Shown: one piece after another, positions 45,401-58,000 of the stretch
Layout of the letters: each line of letters starts with the position of its first letter
Position numbering within the stretch: position 1 is the first letter of the stretch
Source: Pseudopyrenochaeta lycopersici
Lineage: Eukaryota > Ascomycota > Dothideomycetes > Pleosporales > Pseudopyrenochaetaceae
Length of the DNA stretch: 64,000 bases
Assembly (NCBI GenBank): GCA_003313425.1
Contig: NHZP01000040.1
Location: 411,427-475,426, forward strand
Direction of reading: 5' to 3'
Translations under genes and position numbers: made by a program
The notes under the pieces: generated by a model
What the model was told of the DNA's origin: nothing
Database searches by the model: none
What the model saw: the letters and a program-made list of their open reading frames with translations, nothing else

Positions 45401-46614
45401 GCAGAGGCATCAGTGGGAGCAGTGGCAGCAATGGCAGCGGATACAGCAGACGCTGCAAAGTCAGCTTTATAACCTATCGTAGCAGGGGCAGCAGTAGTAG
45501 TAGCAAGAGTAGTAGCAGATTAGGTAGCAGAGAAAATAGTAATAGAGGCAGCAGCAGCAGCAGCAGGAAGAGGCAGAGGCAGAGGCAGAGGCAGAGGCAG
45601 AGGCAGAGGCAGAGGCTGAGGCAGAGGCAGAGGCTGAGGCTGAGGAGCAGCAACCGATGAACGATAGCGAGGTGATAGACGCGTTTATCAGCACAGTAGG
45701 CTGGTCAAAGAGCAGTAATAAGTTAATATATAGACAGCAGGCGATTATCTTGCAGACAGCTACAGGCAAGAGCAGATACAGGAGTAGACGGCGCAGCAGA
45801 CGGCGCAGCAGAAGGCGCAGAGATAGCGTTCTGCGATAACTGTGAGGAGCAGGAGTATGGAGGGCAGAAACAGTGGCAGGACGAGGAGCAGGTACAGGCG
45901 AGGCAGGAGCAGGTAGTACGGGCGAAGCTCGATGAGCTATCGCAGACAACGTGTCCATACTGCTAGGGTATGTTGCATGAAGTATTCAGGAGGGAGGAGG
46001 GCAAGGTAGCAGTACAGCAGGAGGAAGAGGAGGAGGAGTATAAGGCAGGGCAGCAAGAGGAGGAAGAGGCGGAGCAACAGACTGAGTAGCAAGCTAAGCA
46101 GCAGGCCGAGCAGCAGGCCGAGCAGCAGGCTGAGCAGGAGCTTAAGCAGAGAGAGCGCGAGGCGGCAGTACATAGTCTGTAGCAGTATCCGCGGCTTGGG
46201 CAGGAGGGGTTGCAGGATATAGAGGAGCTGCGGAGCAGGGTAAAGTATAAAAAGGAGGTTTAAACGTGCTGGAAGTGTGGGATAATGGAGTATCTCTGCG
46301 GCAGAACGCAGGGTAGTAAGCAGAGTAGTAAGCAGAGTAGTAGGCAGGCAGATTGCGCATGGCCAAACGTAGCGATAGCAGTACTATATGGGCTACGAGC
46401 AGCAGCAGAGGCAAAAGCAAAGCTAGAGGTAGGTAGAGGAATTCAAGATAGTAGGCTTTAGGAGGTAGGATATCGAGGGCAGGTAGATAGTAAGGAGGAG
46501 CTAGGTAGATGGATAGGAGAGGTATATTAAGATAGGCGGATTTTTAAGCATATTACTAGTAAAGGAGTAGCTAGTATTATATATAGTATCTTAGAAGAGG
46601 AAAGAAGGAAATAG
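42447..46614 (+). pseudogene. TLH-like gene 1: recombinase-like part kept, helicase core missing
   Basis: The ATG at 42447 opens FLPSYSVLVCRQHTCALYSLDQHL, the same N-terminal Cys/His region (OrsD/DUF3505-like) as in TLH2. Matching blocks follow in order: KVQTFFRERRYVRYF, a Gln/Glu-rich repeat (TQEQEQ units, 42950-43085), a helical middle part, then ITGGQPARGPKLLSVRW, RYYKTQAQ and QEYRHAAVGI of the recombinase-like domain (44510-45130). From about 45250 it turns into a Gln-rich tract and passes directly to the EAEAEA-rich linker and Cys-rich tail found after the helicase in TLH2. The ~1.1-kb RecQ core is absent. More than ten TAG stops (mostly at Trp codons) and at least one frameshift near 45705 disrupt it. 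Confidence 0.75.
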
Positions 46615-46990
46615 ATATAGTTTATATAGTATTTATAAAAGAATAGTTAACTAGTTTAAATAAGAAAAAAGAAGAAGAAAGTAAAGTAATTTAATATAAG
46701 ATATTAGAAAGAGAGTAAATAATAGATAGCTGTATTTAATAAGAAAAAGAAGAAAGAGAGTAAAGTAATTTAATATAAGATATTAGAAAGAAAGTTAAGA
46801 ATCGCTAGCTACTTTAAATAATATATAGAATAGCTATAATTAGGTTAATTTTTAGAAAAGTTAAGTTTATATATAAGTTTTAGTAGAAAATACTATATAA
46901 ATAATAATAGTAAGAAGCTATTGTATATAAAACTATTCTAGAAATATAGTAGTCTAACTTTTATAGTAGTATAATAAAAAGTTATTCTAG
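46615..46990 (+). repeat. TLH 3'-flank repeat, copy 1
   Basis: AT-rich flank with AAAGTAATTTAATATAAGAT twice (about 46683 and 46766). Almost identical to 52636-52997, and its start is shared with 30402 onward. No gene. Confidence 0.75.
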
Positions 46991-47058
46991 CCATATGGAC
47001 GCGTGGAAGGATGCGACATGTCCCATTCTTCCGCAATCGCTGATTGGCTGCAGCGTTA

Positions 47059-47226
47059 GCGCTACCCCTTTCTTCTGCGATCGCGCTACCCCTTTCTTCC
47101 GCAATCGCGCTACCTCTTTCTTCTCTAATTACGCTACCTCTTTCTTCTATAATTACGCTACCTCTTTCTTCTATAATTGCGCAACCTCTTTCTTCTATAA
47201 TTGCGCAACCTCTTTCTTCTATAATT
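47059..47226 (+). repeat. seven 24-bp tandem repeats upstream of TLH2
   Basis: The unit is close to RCGCTACCTCTTTCTTCTATAATT, repeated seven times without gaps and ending 27 bp before the ATG at 47254. Units change gradually from GC-rich (left) to AT-rich (right). The position suggests the core promoter or transcript leader. Confidence 0.85.
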
Positions 47227-47253
47227 GCGCATTAGAGCGTAAAAGAGCGCGTA

Positions 47254-48362
47254 ATGCTTACCTATCATCCTACTTATCATGTCCTTATATGTAAAGAACA
47301 CCAGCAGGCTGTCTATAGCCTAGAGAAGCACCTGCAGCGCTACCACCAGCATCTCTCTATTGCGCAACGACGCGCGCTCCTTACAGCGTATCAAGGCCTA
47401 GCTGCTTCTAGTACGCACCCAACGCAGGTTGCCCTTCTACCGCTATATAGCGCGCCTATTGCTGAGCTAGGCGCTGCGCAAGATGCGTTGCTCTGCTGCT
47501 ACTGTAATAGTAACAGTAATAGTAATCGTAGCTGTAGCTTTATTAGTACTAGCCAGAAATGGATGCGGAAACATATTAATAAGCAGCACGGTATTAAGCT
47601 TACGCGCTGGTCGTCTACCTTATATCAGAAGCAGGCGACGCAGCTATGGAGGCCTGTTAAGGTACAGACCTTCTTCCGCGAGCGGCGCTACGTTCGCTAT
47701 TTTATTGTACAGGAGGAGGAGGAGGAGCAGGAGGAGGAGGAGGCAGCTGAGCAGCAGGCGCAGGCAGAACAGCAGCAGGCAGGGCAGCAGCAGGCAGGGC
47801 AGCAGCAGGCAGGGCAGCAGCAGGCAGGGCAGCAGCAGGCAGGGCAGCAGCAGCAGGCAGGGCGACAGCAGACAGAGCAGCAGCAGGCAGGGCAGCAGCA
47901 GGCAGGGCGACAGCAGACAGAGCAGCAACAGCAGCAGGAGGCGCTAGCTCATCTCACGTTAAGCTGGCAGGCCCTTAAGCGCGACGATAGCGAGGCTATG
48001 GATCGCATCGCAGAGGAGACGGCCGCCAAGGACCGTACAGGCTGGATCAAGAGGACGCGCTGGGAGGAGCACCTGCAGGCCTATCCTAACTGGAGGCTGC
48101 TAGCCCACGCGATCCGGCTGCCAGGCGACGACGAGCCTGCGCTGCAGCAGCTGGTAGCCGCAGTAGAGCAGCTGGTAGAGCAGGCGGTACAGGGCCTCAG
48201 CACGCTTGCGATTGATACGCTGCGCTGGCTGCGTAGTGCCAAGGCGCATGAGCCTGACGTACGGCTGCTGGCCAAGATGCAGAATAAGGAGAGCCAGCAG
48301 CGCGCGGCCAGGCTGTGGGCTCGTCTGCTCTGCTACTGCCTGCGCCTAGTCGCTATAGAGGA

Positions 48363-48395
<33 letters not shown>

Positions 48396-49045
48396 CAAGG
48401 CCGAGGCAGAGGCAGAGCACGGACTGCAGCATATCGCCCGCCTATTCCCCTGGCATAGTAGGCAGAGGCTAGCAGCTAGGAGGCTCTGGAAGCTTCTCTC
48501 GTACCACCAGGATAGCAGCGACAGCCAGGTAGCTCAAGATCAGCAGAAGTACGTGCTGCGCCTGTTTGAGGAGCTGATCTGCCAGGAGGTTGTCCACCAG
48601 CCGTTTAAGAGCGGCGTTATACACTTCCTTGCCGTGCTAGGTATCAATCCAGAGACGCTGCGGCTGCGTAGGGCAGCAGAGTATTCGACACTGCTTGGCT
48701 CGCTTGTGTACTGCGTGAGGGTAATAGCAGCTGAGGCCTTCCTGCCCTCCGCGCAGCGCAGTAATCAAGGCGCTACAGAGACGCTAGTACTACTACAGAA
48801 GCGAGCTAGGCACCTCGTAGACGGCTCGCACAGCCCAATGAGCACAATGCTAAGCCTGCTAGCATACGCTAAGTTTATCTCGCAACAGACGCCTGGCAGC
48901 ATTGCAGGTAGTATGTGGTGGTCAGCTAATCAGCAGACGTTCTTTATTAAGGGCCGTCCTGTTGTGCTAGCGCAGCTCTGCGCGATAGCGCAGGGTATTG
49001 TAGCAGAGGCTGCGCAGGTACTGTGGGAGCAGGTGCTCTGGGTAC

Positions 49046-49078
<33 letters not shown>

Positions 49079-49086
49079 AGAGGGCG

Positions 49087-49126
<40 letters not shown>

Positions 49127-52100
49127 CGGCTAGCAGCCCGCCACCTCTTAATCTCGCAGCAATCCAAGACGACGTGAGTATAGTACGGCGTGGGCTCTCG
49201 TTTCTCTCAGCAGCACGCCTGCAGGAGGGCGAGCAGTGGATGCTGCAGCAGCTGTCAACTACGCCAGCAGGCCAGCGCTTATATAAGCAGCAGAAGGGGG
49301 TAGCAAGCGAGCAGCAGGAGGACGCGCAGCAGCTAGTACAGTGGAACAGACGCAGGGTGCGGCAGCACCTACGCCAGATTAATCGCTTTCTTGACCTACT
49401 CTGCCTCGCGGTCCACATAACAGGCGGCCAGCCAGCGCGTAGGTCTGAGCTGCTCTCAGTTCGGTGGCGGAACGGGGTGCTTCAGGATCGCAACCTCTAC
49501 GTAATTGATGGGCAGGTAACGCTAGTAACGCGCTACCACAAGACGCAGGCGCAGTGGGATCAGCCTAAGGTAGTAGCGCGCTTCCTGCCAGAGGCAGTAG
49601 GGCAGCTAATTGCGGCGTACCTGCTCTACGCACGGCCACTGCGGGCGATGCTGCTCAGCGGGCTAGGGAAGCAGGCGTCAGCGCACACGACTGACTATCT
49701 CTGGGCTAATAAGCAGGGCCCGTGGGAGACAGATCAATTAACGCGTGTGATGGCGGCTGAGTCAGCAGCCTGGCTGGGCACGCGGTTGACGACGCAGGAC
49801 TACCGCCATACTGCTGTAGGGATTGGGAGGGAGGTAGTAGGCGAGCGGTTTGCTGCCAGCTATCGCGCAGAGCTAGCTCAAGGTAGGACAGCAGAGGAGG
49901 CAGAGGCAGGCAGCGAGGACGATAGCGAGGATCCGCTTGAGCTACAGAACGGGCGGACGACAGCGATTGGCATGGTAGCGTACGCTGTGCAGGCTGATCT
50001 GGTGCAGGGGCTCAGCGCGCGGTCAATTGACGTGTTCCGCACGCTGACCTGTACGTGGCACGCGTTTCTTGGCTTCGCAGAGGCAGGGGCAGGAGTAGGA
50101 GCAGGGGCAGGAGTAGGAGCAGGGGCAGGAGTAGGAGCAGGGGCAGGAGTAGGAGCAGGGGCAGGAGTAGGAGCAGGGGCAGGAGCAGGGGCAGAGAAAG
50201 AGAAGCAGCAGGAGAAGCAGGTATCAAAGCGGAAACAGGGGGGAGGCGTTACTGAGCAGGCGCAGGATAGTAGCGAGCACAGCCGCAGGCAGAAGAGGGC
50301 AAGGGTAGGTGAGGAGGGTACCGCGGCTGTAGCAGCAGTATCTGCTCAAGGCAAGGGCAACAAGGAGAGGAGGGGGCTCGAGGACGCTATTCGACAGGTG
50401 CTCTGTCTCTCAGCCAATCATCTAGTCAAGTACAAGTCAGCTACACAGGAAATCGCACTACAGGCTGTTGTACGAGGGCTTAGTCCGCTGGTAGTAGTAC
50501 TACCAACAGGCGGAGGTAAGACGCTACTCGCATTTGCTCCAGCAGTACTTGAGCAGCAGCAGGCAGAACAGAAGGCAGAGATAGGTAGTATTACGATCTT
50601 TGTCGTACCATATCGCGCACTAATCCAGGATATGCTCGTACGGCTTAGGCAGGCAGGTATTAAGGCAGCTGAGTGGAAGGCAGGGGTTGAGGGCGACTAT
50701 CAGAACCGCCGGACGCTAGCTACTATTATAGTAGTTAGCGCTGATCACGTAGGGAGTAGCAGCAGGCAGTTTCTCTCATACGCCAGCTTACTTGCACGGC
50801 AGGGAGTGCTACAGCGGGTAGTAGTTGATGAGTCGCATGTTGTTATCACAGCAGACTCGTGGCGGACAAAGCTGCAGAGGCTAAAGGATCTTCGGCTACT
50901 GCCGTGCCAGCAGGTACTACTTACAGCTACGTTACCGCCGTCGCAGGAGAGGCAGCTACAGGAGGTAATGCTAATGCGCGGAGCAACAATTATCCGCGCA
51001 GAGACAACGCAGCGACGTAGGACGCAGTACACAGTAGTTCGCTGCAGGCGTAAGGTAGAGCTACAAGATACAGCTGTAGAGCTCGCGCGCAGGCTGATGG
51101 ATGAGGCAAGGTTACTTAGTGGCGCGCAGGTAGCAGAGGTAGCAGTAGGACGAGAGGTAGCAAGAGCGAAAGGGGTCGTGTACTGTCGCAGCAAGGCGCT
51201 GTGTGAGCAGCTAGCAGGGCGGCTAGGCTGCGTAGCGTACCACGCAGGCATGCCCGGGCGCGCAGAGGTGCTAGAGAGGTAGAGGCAGTCAGGAGGGCTA
51301 ATCACGTGCACGTCAGCGCTCGGAGTAGGAGTGGATATCGCGCAGGTACTCTTCACGCTGCATGTAGAGAGGCCGTGGGGGATGGTTGATTTCGTGCAGG
51401 AGAGCGGGCGAGCGCGAGGGGCAGGCAAGGCAGTGATTCTAGTGGTGCAAGGACAGCAGTGGCAGAAAGCTGAGGGAGAGGCAGAGCTAGAGGCAGAGGC
51501 AGAGGCAGAGGCAGAGGCAGAGTCAGAGTCAGAGGCAGAGGCAGAGGCAGAGGCAGAGGAGCAGCAACCGATGAACGATAGCGACGTGATGGACGCGTTT
51601 ATCAGCACAGTAGGCTGTCGAAGAGCAGTGATGAGTCAGTATATGGACGGCAGGCGATTATCTTGCAGACAGCTACAGGCAAGAGCAGATACAGGAGTAG
51701 GCGGCGCAGCAGACAGGGCAGCAGAAGGCGCAGAGATAGCGTTCTGCGATAACTGTGAGGAGCAGGAGTATGGAGGGCAGAAACAGTGGCAGGACGAGGA
51801 GCAGGTACAGGCGAGGCAGGAGCAGGTAGTACGGGCGAAGCTCGATGAGCTATCGCAGACGACGTGTCCATACTGCTGGGGTATGTTGCATGAAGTATTC
51901 AGGAGGGAGGAGGGCAAGGTGGCAGTACAGCAGGAGGAAGAGGAGGAGGAGTATGAGGCAGGGCAGCAAGAGGAGGAAGAGGCGGAGCAACAGACTGAGC
52001 AGCAAGCTGAGCAGCAAGCTGAGCGGCAGGCCGAGCTGCAGACTGAGCAGCAGACTGAGCAGCAGACTGAGCAGCAGGCTGAGCAGCAGGCTGAGCAGCA

Positions 52101-52635
52101 GGCCAAGCAGCAGGCCGAGCAGCAGGCCAAGCAGCAGGCCGAGCAGGAGCTCGAGCAGAGAGAGCGCGAGGCGGCAGTACATAGTCTGTGGCAGTGTCCG
52201 CGGCTTGGGCAGGAGGGGTTGCAGGATATAGAGGAGCTGCGGAGCAGGGTAAGGTATAAAAAGGAGGTTCAAACGTGCTGGAAGTGTGGGATAATGGAGT
52301 ATCTCTGCGGCAGAACGCAGGGTAGTAAGCAGAGCAGCAAGCAGAGCAGTAAGCAGAGTAGTAGGCAGGCAGATTGCGCATGGCCGAACGTAGCGATAGC
52401 AGTACTATATGGGCTACAAGTAGCAGCAGAGGCAAAAGCAAAGCTAGAGGTAGGTAGAGGAATTCAAGATAGTAGGCTTTGGGAGGTAGGATATCGAGGG
52501 CAGGTAGATAGTAAGGAGGAGCTAGGTAGATGGATAGGAGAGGTATATCAAGATAAGCGGATTTTTAAGCATATTACTAGTAAAGGAGTAGCTAGTATTA
52601 TATATAGTATCTTAGAAGAGGAAAGAAAGAAATAG
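47254..52635 (+). pseudogene. TLH-like gene 2: OrsD-like + recombinase-like + RecQ helicase, one TAG
   Basis: One frame of 1,793 codons with a single stop, TAG at 51280-51282 (codon 1343), where EVLER-W-RQSGG is expected. Order: Cys/His N-terminus (CKEHQQAVYSLEKHL, CCYCN...RKHINKQHG); Gln/Ala/Gly repeats (QQAGQ, 47760-47935); helical middle; recombinase-like domain with R729 (TGGQPARRSELL), K763, Q848-x-x-R851-H852 and Y910; a GAGVGA repeat (50085-50190); RecQ core with LPTGGGKT (K1089), DESH (1192-1195) and, past the stop, SALGVGVDIA and QESGRARGAG; an EAE-rich linker; and a Cys-rich tail (CDNCEEQ, CPYCWGM, CWKCGIMEYLC). The stop removes motif VI and the tail. Motif VI is itself unusual (GRARG for GRAGR). 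Leucine uses CTN codons freely. Confidence 0.8.
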
Positions 52636-54600
52636 ATATAATTTATATAGTATTTATAAAAGAATAGTTAACTAGTTTAAATAAGAAAAAAGAAGAAGAA
52701 AGTAAAGTAATTTAATATAAGATATTAGAAAGAGAGTAAATAATAGATAGCTGTATTTAATAAGAAAAAGAAGAAAGAGAGTAAAGTAATTTAATATAAG
52801 ATATTAGAAAGAAAGTTAAGAATAGCTAGCTACTTTAAATAATATATAGAATAGCTATAATTAGGTTAATTTTTAGAAAAGTTAAGTTTATATATAGGTT
52901 TTAGTAGAAAATACTATATAAATAATAATAGTAAGAAGCTATAGTATATAAAACTATTCTAAAAATATAGTAGTATAACTTTTATAGTAGTATAATAAAA
53001 CGTTATTAGAATATAATAGTTAAAAGATAAAAAGAAAAGAAGAAGAAAAGTATTAGACTTAATAATTAATAATATTATAGTAAAGAATAGTTTTTAAAGT
53101 AGAGTAGATAAAATAGTAGTAAAGAAGAATATAGTAAGTAAAGTAGTAGTAAGTAAAGCAGAAGTAAGTAAAGTAGAAGATAAAATAGTAGTATATAAGA
53201 TAGTAGAAAGTAAGATAGTAGAAAATAAGATAGTAAGTCAAAGTATAGCTAAAGTAGTAGTAAGTAAAAGAGTAGATAATATAGTAGTAGGTAATATAGT
53301 AGATAAAGTAGTAGATAAGAAAGTAGTAGGTAAAGTAGTTCATAAGTAAGTAGGTAAAATAAACGTAGATAAAGTAGTAGTAAAAGAAGTAAAAGTAAAT
53401 AATAGGTTAGGAGTATTAATAGGAAAAAAGAAGAAAAAAGTAAAATAATTAAAATATAGTATAAGGACAAGTAAATAAGAAGTAATTATAATTAAAAGAA
53501 AGAGGTTAAAAAGAGTAAAGTAATAAAAGATAAGTTAAAAAGTGTAAAGTAATAAAATAGAGGTTAAAGAAGAATAGATAGTAAGTAAGTAGTATTACTT
53601 AGAAAAAAAAAGATAGTATAATAATATAAAAGAGTATAGTATGTAGAGTTATTATAAGTAATAGAGTAGATAGTATAGTAGAAGTAATATTATAAAAGTT
53701 CCGAATTTAAAAAGAATAAAATAGTAGGAATAGTTTTAAAGTTAATAAGAATAATTAAAGTAGGTAGTAAGTAGTTAAAGACTAAGTAGTAAATAGTTTT
53801 ATAAAAAAAACAAAAGTAAAGTAATATAATATAATAGAGAAGAATAGTAAGTTATAAGTAATAGAGTAGGTAGTATAGTAGAAGTAGTAAAATTAAGATT
53901 TAGAATTTTAAGAAAATAGGAAAGTAGAAATAGTTTTAAATTTATTAAGAAATATTATTTAAAGTTAGTATAAGTAGATAGTAGTACGTAGAAAGTAGGT
54001 TTATGTTATTAAGGTTAAAAAAAGGAAAGTAATAGAATATAGTATAATAGTAGAAAGATAGTAGGTATATAGTTTATAGTTTTAGTTAGTTAAAAAAGAG
54101 ATTAGTAATTTAATATAGTATAGAAGGAGATAGATAGTAGAGTTTTCGTAGGTAGTTTTATAGAGTTAAGAGTTAAGAAAACAAAGTAATAGTATAAAAG
54201 TAATAGTATAGAAGTAATAGTATAAAAGTAATAGTATAGAAGTAGATAAATAGTAAGGTTTTCGTAAGTAGTATTATAGAGAAAAGAAAAAGAAGAGTAA
54301 AGTAATTATATAAAGTATTAAGGGAGATAAATAGTAGAGATTTGGTATCTAGTTTTATAGGAGTAAGAAAGAAGAGAGTAAAGTAATATAATATAGTATA
54401 GAGAGAGAAAGATAGTAGGGATTCGCTAACCGGTTTTATAGAGGTAAGAAAGAGGAGAGTGAAGCGATAGGATATAGTATAGAGGGCGAAAGATAGTAGG
54501 GATTTGCTAACCGCTTCTATAAGAAAAAGAAAAATAAGAGCGAAGCGATAGGATATAGTATAGAGGGAGAAAGATAGTAGGGATTCGGTAACCGCTAACA
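52636..54600 (+). repeat. subtelomeric repeats after TLH2
   Basis: 52636-52997 repeats the 3' flank of TLH1. From 53040 to 53460 short AAGTAGTAG/GATAGTAG words dominate. 53700-53820 matches 30478-30600. From about 54180 units of 80-90 bp with GATAGTAGGGATTCGCTAAC match those at 30.6-31.1 kb. Apparent Tyr/Leu-rich open frames on the - strand are by-products of this composition. Confidence 0.75.
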
Positions 54601-55074
54601 GCAAAGACCGAAGGGATTAAGGTCGTTTTTGGGGTTAATCCCCTGAAAAACCCTAGCAGTTGGGGCCTTAATCCCTAAGGTCGATAATATCAATGGGATT
54701 AAGGTCTGAACTTGCGTGGATTGCGCTGCAACTTCACAGTCTAATGCATCTAACTCCGTTGCGTTGATTGAACCAACTTTCATGACGATTGGACAAGTAT
54801 GTCGTGAGATATTTAATGAAAAGTGTAATGGTTTTCGTGGTTGTTAGGGTAGGCCGTGCGCGTTTGAGTTGAGTAACAATGCCAAGATTAGGGTTTCGAG
54901 ACACCATACAAAGTGCCCGGGGGAGAGTCCGACAGCGTGATAGACAAGGCATCACAAAAAGAAAGTTCATTGAAGTACAGTAATTTCCGTTAGAACGACC
55001 GCGAGGATTGCAACCATATAAGGAAGAGAAAGGGCAATTTTATAGAGTATATATTGTCTATGTAGATTAATACA
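54601..55074 (+). promoter_or_regulatory. upstream region of TLH3
   Basis: GGGATTAAGGTC occurs twice (54613 and 54694) and its inverse TTAATCCCTAAGGTC once between them, so small inverted copies could bind a dimer. TATAGAGTATATATTG at 55041-55056 is TATA-like, about 20-35 bp before the ATG. The last CT dinucleotides of the window lie here (54777, 55058). Confidence 0.4.
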
Positions 55075-58000
55075 ATGGAGCAGTTTACCAGCATTTTTGA
55101 GTATTTGCCAGCACAGCGCATCGCCGTATGCAAGAGCCACCAACAGGGTGTTATTAAATCCCAGTTGAAGACCCATTTAGACACCAAGCATCAGGAATAT
55201 GTTCGCAGGACACGTTGGGAAATCGTCGAGGTAGTACAGGCAGAGGCATCATTGCAACAATGGGCCATGACCCAAGACGAGGTTGTTTACCCCAGCCCAG
55301 AGTCCAGCCCGTTGCCCCATTTGCCGGTGTACCACGACGGATTGCGTTGCCAGCAGTGCCCGTACGTTAATCGTAGCATCAAACGTATCCAAGAGCATTG
55401 TCGACAAGAGCATGGTTGGAAGGGGGACAGTCGGCCGAAGCCAGGGCGTCCGTCAGGCACGCGAACCATGTGGGCAACCGTGTCATGCCAAAAGTTCCAA
55501 AACACCAGTAAGATGGGCCGATTGTTTGAGGTCAGCGCAGCCACAGAGGCCCAGCACACAGGCGACGCGGACGTGGACGTAAGCCGGGCGATTGAGGAGT
55601 CGTTGGTCCAGGCCACAGCCCAGTTAGAGGAGTTGGAAGAGAAGAAGAATTCCACCATCCAAGCCAACGACGACCGGTACGATTTTAGCAAGTGGTTGGA
55701 TCGAGCGGGTTGGGCCCGACATTTGAAAGGGTTGAAGCGTGATTGGTTGTTAACAATGGCGACAAAGCCCACGACCAAGGAGCGCGCATTGTACGAGGTA
55801 TGTTGGGCAGCACGCATGGTCATGTGGCGGGCACAGCAGGCGTCCAAGGCAAGTGTGGTCGGGTTACCAGCCATGATGTACATCAATCGGCGAGAGTTTG
55901 GTGGCAAGGGCAACGAGAAGCCGTTCAATGCGCAGCAAACAGGAAAAACAATGGTCAGGTACAGCAATTGGTGGTTGGAGATTATTTCATACATTTGGCG
56001 GACCCACGAGTTGCCCGTTGTCAGCAGCCGCAACGACGACGTGGAGGTGGAAGGAAAGAGACCGCCGTATCACATCAGTGGCAGGCAGGATATGTGGTTG
56101 CAAAAGATCAAGATGATCGTAGGGCGGGACCAGGAGGAGGATTGGTTTGAGGAGATGGAGTCGGACGGCGAGGGCGACGAGGAGAGGTTGGACGAGACGC
56201 AGGAGGAGGAATTAGAGGGCCATGTGTTGCAGTTCATGTTAGCATTGTTGGACCATTTTTTGGGCGACAGTGAGTACACGAGCGCGTTGATCAGTGGTAT
56301 GGCCGTGTTGGGGATCAGCGCCGAGGACGGTTGGTTGAGCCCGTTGGTATACACGCCCAAGCAGGCCGCCATCGTCAACACATCACGCATGTTGGTGTTG
56401 TACAAGTCGACCCAGTTGCGGCAGCAAGAAGTAGGCAAGTTAATGGCCGAGGGTTGGGGAGCAGAAGATGCAAAAGCCATGGCACCAAGCCATTTCCATT
56501 TGGTGCAGGAGATGGCCCAGCGGTTTATGACGTTGACCGATTACAATGGCAAGCCAACGCCCATTGATTATATACAGCGGTTGAAGGCATTTGGATTCCA
56601 CATCCGGTACAACACGAACGCAGAGGGAGTGGTCGATTGGAACGGCGATACGTTGTTGTACCGTAACATCCGGTTCAGCATGCCGCAAATGCGGTCGATG
56701 ATCCACGGCACAATGGCCAGCACACGACAACAGATTGTAAGGGATTTAATGTTGTTGCAGATAGACGACGAGGGCGCGATAGCCAAAGACACAACGGCGT
56801 TGCCAGTCATCGATTGGGCAAGGTTGGTCGACAATGCAGCCGAGCAGCGGGTTGGGTGGAGTTTCATGGAAGACCCGCGCAACAAAAATGCCACAAGCGT
56901 AGATGATCCCAAGCAGTGGTTAGCGCAGCGGGTACAGAAGGAAAAGGCCATACAAAATAGTTTTATCGACGTTGAGGTGACACGGGCGGCGTTACCCAGA
57001 GGTGGAAGCGTGGTGTGGTTACGGGACCGCATACAGGCATACGGGCAAGCCATGAAAGAAGCCCGACACAAGTTGGCAGCGTTAGTCCATATGACAGGAG
57101 GTGCACCAGCGCGGGCGACGGAGTTGGTGACGGTCAAATACAAAAATAGCGCGAATGGTGACAGTCGAGGAATTTTTATCGAAGATGGGTTGGTAGTGTT
57201 TGTTACCAAATATCACAAGAATATCGGACAGTCAGGCAACGGTAAAGTAATCCACCGATATTTACCACGCGAAGTAGGCGAATTAGTCGTTTATTATTTG
57301 TGGTTCGCCAGCCCGTTTTGGCACCAGATCGAGGGGGCGGTTCGTGGCAAGGCGGTAGACACGAGCGCATATATGTGGGAGCCCCAGCCGGAGCAGGGTT
57401 GGCAGAAACCCGAGAGGAAAAGAAGACGCGGTGCCGAGAGCGTCCAGTGCCGCAGCAAGAGCGCAAAGAGAGACAGCAGATGCCGCAGCGTCGGTCGAGC
57501 GAGCCAGGATTCGTGGGAAGAGGGGGCCGAGTCGGGTGACGATACAGAGCAACCAGACGACCAGCAGCGCCCCATAGAGTTGTGGAACACCAACCGGGTC
57601 AAGCACGCGATGCAGAAAGCATCGTTGCCGCATATGGGTGTCAAGTTAAATGTGCAGGCGTGGAGACATGGCACCAAGGCGATGTACCGTCGATACATTC
57701 ACAACCGGGCCGCGGTCAAGGCATTTTTAGACGCCGACGAGGACAGTGACGGTTCAGAAAACGAAGATGAGTTTTTCGACATCCAGACAGGTCACGGCAG
57801 CCGCATGGCCGGCGGCATATACGGACGACCCGTCACGGAGGCCATGTTCAGCGTCGAGGCGAAGAGGGTCGGGTTACGTTTGGCCAGCATGGAGTGGCAT
57901 GCGTTTTTGCAGATTCCGTCCACCATGTCGATGAAACCGCGGAAAGGCACGCAGGCAGCAGCAGCCCGTAAAGAAGCAGTAGAGGAAGAATACCGTCGGT

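Noticed and set aside
47059..47226. CRISPR-like array
   Set aside because: Repeats are directly adjacent without spacers, in a fungal promoter.
53059..54604. Tyr/Leu/Phe-rich open frames on the - strand
   Set aside because: Produced by purine-rich subtelomeric repeats; translated repeats only.
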